Notes under the pieces: model-generated
Told to the model about the DNA's origin: nothing
Database searches by the model: none
What the model saw: only the letters and a program-made list of their open reading frames with translations
Shown: in pieces, positions 56,900-64,000 of the stretch
Layout of the letters: each line of letters begins with the position of its first letter
Position numbering within the stretch: the stretch's first letter is position 1
Assembly (NCBI GenBank): GCA_018257865.1
Contig: JAEUBA010000097.1
Location: 48,145-112,144 of the forward strand
Reading direction: 5' to 3'
DNA: 64,000 nucleotides
From: Stereocaulon alpinum
Lineage: Eukaryota > Ascomycota > Lecanoromycetes > Lecanorales > Stereocaulaceae
Made by a program: the position numbers and the translations under genes

Positions 56900-59800
56900 C
56901 GCTCTTATACCGGTGACCTTAGCTAGTATAGTCCTAATATTATAAGTCTCTACCTCTTTAATAAGCTCCCTTTAAGTGTCGCTAAGCTTTAGGTAGTATA
57001 GGAGAATATACTTTATATCCTAATTCCTCTATCTATAACTATAGCAGGTACTACGGACCCCTAGTACCCTTACCTTATAAAGGAAGTAGTTAAACCTATT
57101 CTTCCTACTTTAGAGTTAGACTGCTATTAAGCTTTCTACCTTCCTAAGCTTTAGGTAGTAGTTATACCTTTCTCCGAATAATAGTTTATTCTATACGGGT
57201 GTGCGAGAGTGCTTAGGGATAGTATCCTTATATACCTCCTACCGCTTAATCTACTTCGCTATTACCTAGCCTTATATCTTCTTAGCTAGGACGCCTACGT
57301 CTTAATACTCCTTAATATTCGTTTTTAGGTTATACTAATATACCTTCCTCCTTATTACTGTTACTGCTTAATCCTAATTCTTCGCCTTAAGCTCCTACAG
57401 GGCCTATTCTTCCTTTTCTAGTAATAGGGTTAGGCGTATTAGGCGCGCCCTTCCTCTCCTTCCCCGCAGTCTCCTACGGATTAAGCGGTTGCCTTTGATT
57501 GTTAAGGGGTATACTCCCCTTAGTACTTAGTATCTTATAACTAGGGCGTCTAGATAGGTTTAGATAGGTATAATAACTACTTCCGCTTCTAGGACTTAGA
57601 CTAGTATTACCTTATATACTCTGAGTACTATCCGTAGGTAGTCGTTCTGTATTATCGCGAGCGTCTTAACGTGCTTTTCTACGGCTCCCCGCCCCCTAGT
57701 AGGGGTATACTATATTAGAGCGGCGAATATAAGTATAGGCCTTACCGCTATACTATATACCTTCCTATACTTCTTAAACGTAGCTCCCTAAGTTAATCCT
57801 GCTAGGCACTTGATCGCCTAGGCTTAAGTAGCGGCCTTTGCCTTCACCTGCGCTATATATAGGCCCTAGCGGAGTTTAGTGTTAATGTATAGCCCTAGGA
57901 CCCTAATACTCGCTTCTGGCTTAACCTCTACGTTACTAAATTATACCGTCTCCTTTATATTAAACCTTTTAGGGGCGTGCGACAGATATACTAGTTCGTA
58001 CTTCTGGGGCGTGAACGTCGCCCTGTGTGTTTTCGCCTACGTTTGGTAGAGCTTATAGGCCTGTTTTAGCTACCTATAGTTCGTTTCCGTTATCTTGCTG
58101 TATACTAGTAGGTATACGTTATCTACGAATCCTCCTACCTATACTAGGATCTTTACCTTTAAGTATACTTTAATTAGTGGCGTATTAAAGAAGAGGAATA
58201 GGATTAGTGATATTAGTAATCCTTACGGGATCCCCGTTTCTATCGCCTTAACTAGACTGGTCCTGCCCCCTAGGGTTATTAATATCGCTCTATCCTTAAG
58301 GAAGCTCGCAGTCTACTGGATAATCCCCTTAGGGATTCCTTTTATCCTTAAGTTATAGAGCAGCCTTTTATGGGATATATTATCGAATACTCCTACTATA
58401 TCTAGTGATAGTAAACTCGCTATGTTATCCTTACCTTAGTTCTATATTATATAGATTAAGTCTGTAATAGTCTCTAGGGCTGTTTCTACTAAATGTCCCT
58501 TCCTACCTCCTATCTGGTGTTTTAGGAGTAGGTGATTTACTTTAGCTATTCTGCTGAGTTGTTTTGCTATTACTATCTCTAATACTTTCCTGAGTATGTC
58601 TAGTAGTGCGATAGGTCGATAGGCCTTAGGCTTAGAGTAATTAGTCTTCTTCGGCTTCTTTAGTATTACTATATTCGCTTCGCGGAACTTCTTTAGGTGG
58701 TATCTATAATCTAGGTACGCTTGAAATACTCTTTAAAAGGTCTCCCCTATTTCTGTATATACTGCTCTTAGGAACCTATTCGGGATCCCTAAAATCCCTA
58801 GGGCCTTATCCGCTACTAGGTGCTAGATCGCGTCCCTTACCTCCTTTGCGGTAATCTCGCTGTCTATTATAATAGGCTTTAGGTAATTAGCCCCCTTAAT
58901 ATCCGTTAGGTCCGCTAGGGGTAGGGGCGGGAAGAGGACCCTCCTTAAGGCCTCTACCTTCCCTTTAAAGTCTATCGCTTTATTCCCGTTCCCGTCTTTA
59001 ATAGCTGGGAATTGTGGTAGCTCTTTAGGGCGTATACTCCTCTCCCTTCCCTACTTAGCGAGTTACTATACTCCTCCTAGCCTTAGCGATGCTCTATAGA
59101 CCCCCTCTCAGAAAGCTATCGTCCTAGTCTTTTATAGGATAGTAACCTTTTTCCTTTTAGTCTAGCGGAGAGCCTCCTTAGTCTGTATATTTCTGCTGTA
59201 GCGGTAGGCCTTAAGCGCTACCCGTAATACCTTAGTAACTCTCGTATACGCCCCGTTCCAGTATAGTTTAGCTCCGGCGTAGGGTTCCTTAAATAGGATA
59301 ATATTCTCTACTACCTCCTATAGCGCAGCTATAAGCTTGTTAACACATAGGTTAATCGCTTCCTCTAAGTCTAATAAGTATCTGCCTATAACCCTATTTA
59401 GGATCCTTACGTATTTCCGGATCTCCTCGCTGGTCGCCTCTATCTCTATCCTTTTCTAGGCTCTCTTCTAGTGCACCCGGCGCTCGCTTTAGGTCTATTC
59501 TAGCTCCGTTATAATTAGTATATAATCTAACCCTATATTAAGGTCTTCTCTTACTCCGCACTTCGCTATCGTATTATACGCGCCTTCGGTTAGGAATATA
59601 AGGTCGATAGCGCTCTCTAAGCCCCTGCTTTACTATATAACTAACTTCTCCGGTAGTCTAAGGACTATCCCCTTCTCTCCTACTACTTCTAGTAGCTTAT
59701 CTGCTATCGTATAGTATATAGCTCGTCCTAGGTTATTCTATTAGGGGTGGTGTAGGTTGAAATCCCCTACTATAATATATTCGCCTTCGCTTTCTAAGGC

Positions 59801-60480
59801 CTCCTTTAGCCTTAGGATAGTTATAGGGCTATCTACTGATGTATAGCTTACTAGCGAAGGGTTATAGACGTTATATACCTATACCCTCTCTACTATTAGC
59901 TCCTTAGTGTTTTCGTCTTTAGCATTAGCGTTATTTCGGGTTCTCTTAGTCTAGATCTATAATAAGTATAAGTCGCCCTCCTAGTACTCTACCCCCTAGT
60001 CGTTAGGATCTATCCTTTTATTTACGTAGAAGTATATTCTAGCCTTTAGGTCTCCCCTATAGGCTAGGTGGAACCTGCTTATACTTGTATTATATGAGGT
60101 TCTGTTTATTAGGTTATGTGCCGGCTCTTAAATCGCTAATACGTCTATGTCTTTTATATCTTCGTTTTTAAGAAGTGGTACTATTACTATATCCTTCTTC
60201 CTCTGTATGTTATACTGTAGTATTTTTAGGTAGGGTGTATTCCTTATTAGGTGAGGGCCGCTTAGACGTTCTCCTATATTTAGGTAGTCTTAGTAGTCTT
60301 TACTACTCCTGAAGTCTGTTTAAGGGTGTTTGTTGGACTAATCCTCTCTATAGATAGGGGCCGTTGCCCTTATTCCGCTTTAGAGAGGGTTATTAGTTAT
60401 CCCCTCTTCGCTGCCTCCCTAGTTCCTTTCTAGGGCTTGTCTGTTATGTCCTCTAAGGCCTTCCTCTTCCCTTTAGAGAT
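56900..60480 (-). pseudogene. LINE ORF2 remnant (APE endonuclease and reverse transcriptase)
   Basis: Minus-strand remnant, limits approximate. Endonuclease: GDFNLHH at 59747-59766, the APE signature. Reverse transcriptase: PKKTNYSKPKAYRPIAL at about 58600-58680, LLSLDIVGVFDNISHKRLL at about 58360-58420, and FVDN in place of FVDD at about 58110-58130. Numerous in-frame stops. Downstream region (56.9-57.9 kb) would hold the RNase H/C-terminal part, not resolved. Confidence 0.8.
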
Positions 60481-60599
60481 TACTTTACGCTACCCTTCTA
60501 GGCTAGTCCTTCCTAGTATCGCCGGCGTAGGCCCTACTAGGTGTTACTTTAGGGTCTCTTTAAAGTATTTTAGCTTACGCTTGATTCTCTACCTAGCCT

Positions 60600-61881
60600 T
60601 AGTATTCTCCTTCTATTAGATTAAGTAGGTTTTGCTCTATACTGGGTGCTCCCTCTTATATACTACGCACTTAGGCTTGCTGCTAGCTCTTTCTATATAA
60701 TTATTAGTTGTATAGTTTTGGGCGTATATCCTATAGCGGGTAGGGTGTTTATACGCCTTAGTAATATATCTGTACCTATAGTAGTTAAAGTACTGCTTAG
60801 GGGCGGCTTCTCTCTCCTAGCGATTATAGAAGAGGAGGCTATTCTCTACTACTATCCCCTCTGTAATAAGCTAGTTCGCCGCCTCCGGGCTTAGGACCTT
60901 AATTATTAGTATAGAGAATCTCTTCTCCCTCCTAAGTGCGTTTAGCTTCGACGTAAATATAGGCTATTTAGCTTTTATTATCTTTAACTTTAGGTAGAGC
61001 TTCCTATTATCTTTTCTTAGGGTTTTAAAGATCCCCTATTAGTCCTTTATATCTATTATCTTTTCTACTCTATAGATCGCTACTATTACTATCTTCTGGA
61101 GGACTCTCGCTAACCTATAGAGTCTCCTTACCTACCTGTTATCCTTCTCTAACTCCTCCCTAGCCTTTACTGAGGCTGTCTAGAGAATAATATCCCCCCC
61201 TATAGTCCTCCTTACTGCGATAATCTCCCCAGCTACTCCCCCTGCTCCCCTAAATGTTTATACTAGTTGGGGAAGAGTTGCTATAGCTATCTATGTCTTT
61301 TCGCTGGTGTTATTGATCCTAACCGTTACCTGCTTCGCTTTCTTAATGTCTTCTGCCCTAGGTGTAGCTGGGTAGATAGTGTTTTAGCCTCTTTAGGCTG
61401 TGCGGGCTATATCCGCCTAGCTGTTATTTACCCTTCCGGTTAGGTAGTCTTTACGCGTTAGTTAGCTGCGGTACTCCTTCGCAGTATATCTTTCGGCGGT
61501 ATTCTCCTATATATACTCTGTAATCCTTTCTATTATATTCTAGAAGAAGCCCTATACGGTCTTGTTTATATTTGTTTATAGCGTCCCCTAGACCTTCTCT
61601 ATAAACTCTAGTAGCGCCTATTCCGTAGCCTTTATATACTATATTCTTTCTTTAATTCTTTCCCTGCCTTAAGGGCTCTATAGATTTTTAGTAGGTTTCT
61701 ATTATTATTACTATCGCCCCGTTATCGCGTTAGGACGCGTTCCTTGTCTACCTTTACTACTAACACCTCCCTTCTCTCCTCCCCCCCTATCTCGTGTTAT
61801 TTTGCTGGGTTCGTAACCTAGTGTGATCGCTCGTCTAGCCTAGTAGGCCTGCTCGCCCGTCGTGCTTGTTATCGTCGCCAT
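60600..61881 (-). pseudogene. LINE ORF1 remnant (gag-like, CCHC zinc knuckles)
   Basis: Minus-strand frame with an ATG at 61881 (MATITSTTGEQAY), limits approximate. Zinc-knuckle remnants at about 60730-60790 (YFNYYRYRYITKAYKHPT, Cys and His replaced by Tyr) and a last one near 60640-60680 (KPKCVVYKREHPV). Three CCHC knuckles at the C-terminus are usual for Tad-type ORF1. Not functional. Confidence 0.75.
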
Positions 61882-61927
61882 TAGATCCTCCTTAAAGATT
61901 CTTTATCTAAAGGAGACGGTATAATTT

Positions 61928-64000
61928 ATACTAGTAGGATACGCGTTTATAAGGCTGTATAGGAATCTAATTATTTACTATTTATAGCGAACTTTACTAC
62001 CTATAAGGGCTGCTATATCCTAGTATATAGGTAATACCTTCTTTTACTTAACTATACTTTTATAATCCGACTACTATAGTAATATCTTAGCTCTATAGTT
62101 ACCCTAATCTCTAGTAGCCGCTACTCTAAAACCTAGATAATATAATATATTCCTATAGGAATCCTTTTATTAATATATATACTACTATATAGGAATAAAT
62201 TAAGCGCGCTCGGGCCTATATAGGCCTAATATAGATTATCCTTAATTCTTACCTTTAATTAGTTATAGAGGCTAGATCTAATAAGAGACGTATAAATCTA
62301 CCTACTATATTAGAGGTTATAGCCTTTATTCTAGATAAGTATAAGGACCGTAGCTTTTAGGATATTATTATTATAGAATAGTATAAGGATAGTAAAGAAC
62401 CCTACTTCTATACTATTAACTATAGTAACGCCGCGTACTTTCCTTTATACTATATTCTCCTTTTTCTATAAGGGAATATAGGTTAGTACTAGGCCTTACG
62501 CCTCTATAATAATAATAATACCTATATTATTATATATTACTTAGAGCGTATATAGTTACGCTACTATCTCTTTTCCTATCCTAATTAGTACTCTACTATA
62601 CTGCGGGCTAGTAGTTTATTTTAGTAATATTTAGTTAATTACTATATAGTTATTAATTAGTAAACTCTAGATTTCTATTATAGATACTAGGAAACTATCT
62701 ATAGTAATTTATATTAGGGTATTTCTAATACTCTACTAGCTAGTAATAGCTATATAGAGATACTTAGGCGACGTATAATTCTACTATCTAGCTTTAGTAG
62801 AGGGGATAGATCTATAGCCTAAAATTACTAAGACTCCCTAGCGATCTAATACTATTTTAGAAAGGCTATATTTTTTATAATAATAATAGTAAATCCGTAT
62901 TAGCCTAAGCTTTAGGCTATAGCCTTTAATAATTAAACCGCTACTAATCGCGTAGACCTAATAGCGCGCGTCTTCTATATAAAACAGTCCGCTTTAATAT
63001 AGGACCTTAAAGATTAGTTCGGACGATATCTTAGGATTATATAGATAATTAAGTATTAGAAATAAGGCCTACCCTATATATATATCCTCCTCTTTCTCTA
63101 TTAAGATAATAACTTTCTATACTAAGGCTATATTAATAACCTAGTCTACGCGGAGCTACCTAATCCTATAATTAATTTTAATAAATTATTATAGTAAATT
63201 ATCTAGGATTAAATAACCTATAGCCCTTATAGGTAGTAGAACTTAAAGTCGCTCTATATAGTTAAGTACTTAGATAGCTTTAGGTAAATCTATTCTAAAA
63301 AGTTTCTAAGGAGTTTTCAGCCTAAAATATCTATTATAGAAGATAGTTACCCTTAGTACTATTACTATAATAATAGTCGCACTTAGATTAAAAAAGTAAA
63401 TAGTTAGGATATAGTACTAGATAACTACTAAGTAGTTCCGTATAACCCCTAGCTAACTTATAAATACTTTATATATATTAATATAGAGGTATACGTATTA
63501 GTTAGTACTATTAAGTATATATATAAATATATATATAAAGGTATAGACCGTACGACTTTAAAGCTCGCCGATAAATATAACGAAATTATATAGTATCTTA
63601 ATAGTTATTATATTAGTCTATACTAAGCTACGTAGAACCTATTTAAGTTCTATAATTATAATAAAGATCCGCTAGTAATTTAATTAGTACTATACCTCCC
63701 TAATAAGTAGTAGGTATATTTCTATAAGGATATTATCGACCTTATATAGGTCCTTAAAGAAGCTAAGATAACCCTTACTAGCTTTTTATAGTATAATACT
63801 AAATATACTAATAGCCGCTACCTTCTATACTATAATTTCTTAAAGTATTACGTCTACTATAGTAAGAAAGGTGAATAGCGCTAGATACCTTAGTAATAGG
63901 GCCGTATAATTAGCCGGATATATTATTACGGACTAGTATAGGGCGAGCGTTTTTACTTATATATACTACTTACGGTTATCTAGGGGCCTACTAGTTTTAC
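61928..64000 (+). mobile_element. Helitron, 3' continuation of Rep (runs off the window)
   Basis: The plus frame interrupted at 56483 resumes with the same codon phase: from 61950 it reads LFTIYSELYYLQGPLYPS-type sequence, then the Helitron Rep core. The HUH motif at 63075-63083 now reads PYIYI, both His codons (CAT) having become TAT. Further on come INNLVYAELP, VVPYNP, TIKYIYKYIYKG (about 63500-63540, the catalytic tyrosine region), FYKDI and GERFYLYILLTVI near the window end. Many stops of RIP type. The SF1 helicase half is beyond the window, and neither terminus (TC start, CTRR hairpin end) is seen. Confidence 0.85.

Larger units (their letters stand above)
56484..61927 (-). mobile_element. 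Tad-like non-LTR retrotransposon (LINE), full length, RIP-inactivated
   Basis: About 5.44 kb on the minus strand, flanked by a 13-bp duplication ATACTAGTAGGAT (56471-56483 and 61928-61940). The 3' end is a (GATT)n tail, with no poly(A). Two ORF remnants in the order ORF1 (gag-like with CCHC knuckles) and ORF2 (APE endonuclease, reverse transcriptase) identify a Tad1/I-type LINE. ORF1 begins about 46 bases from the 5' end, so the copy looks near full length. Heavily mutated at CpA/TpG, so inactive. Inserted in the Helitron Rep gene. The exact boundary at the tail is ambiguous by a few bases because GAT occurs in both the target and the tail. Confidence 0.88.

Noticed and set aside
58095..58358. 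87-codon plus-strand open frame in the LINE
   Set aside because: Antisense to the reverse transcriptase remnant; the RT motifs are on the minus strand.
1..64000. CRISPR array, bacterial operons, rRNA genes
   Set aside because: None seen; the window is eukaryotic with spliceosomal introns.

Overview
The window reads as filamentous ascomycete DNA (Pezizomycotina; a Dothideomycete or Leotiomycete would fit, but nothing here fixes the class). The evidence is split genes with 47-70 nt GT-AG introns and CTRAY-type branch sites, fungal gene families (an SFA1-type formaldehyde dehydrogenase, a YGR210C-type GTPase, NHP2, a CECR5-like HAD protein, secreted proteins, a STAND NTPase relic), and transposons whose coding regions are riddled with C-to-T/G-to-A changes at CpA/TpG, the signature of repeat-induced point mutation (RIP).

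Layout. 1-510: 3' end of a calcineurin-like phosphoesterase. 2.7-10.8 kb: two tandem paralogues (A intact, B with an in-frame stop) of an unrecognised, mostly disordered protein with a conserved C-terminal domain. 12.9-30 kb: gene-sparse euchromatin with SFA1, a secreted protein, two small hypothetical genes, the YGR210C-like GTPase (with a GC-AG intron and a 10-nt exon), a small secreted Cys-containing protein, the CECR5-like protein and a Ser/Pro-rich basic protein. 31.4-37.5 kb: a complete RIP-inactivated Copia element on the minus strand, bounded by a CTAGG target duplication, inserted into an open frame and itself carrying a 670-bp miniature LTR element (TRIM-like). 38.8-46.9 kb: a STAND/NLR-like pseudogene, a Copia gag remnant free of RIP, two small hydrophilic-protein genes, NHP2 and a Ras-like C-terminal fragment. 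48.4-48.9 kb: a conserved fungal hypothetical gene cut off by a second Copia copy.

48.9 kb to the end is an AT-rich nest of elements. A second Copia (plus strand, CTATA duplication) carries a 131-bp solo LTR inside its 5' LTR and a 1.19-kb LINE-tailed insertion inside pol. It is followed by a Helitron whose Rep frame is interrupted by a ~5.4-kb Tad-like LINE (minus strand) and resumes, in the same frame, after a 13-bp target duplication; the Helitron runs off the window end.

No gene cluster with a single pathway is apparent. The housekeeping genes are independent of one another, and the accessory interest lies in the orphan tandem pair, the secreted proteins, the NLR relic and the nested transposons. 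Exon coordinates were deduced by hand from frame continuity, splice consensus and, for the tandem pair, paralogue comparison; no transcript or database evidence was available.
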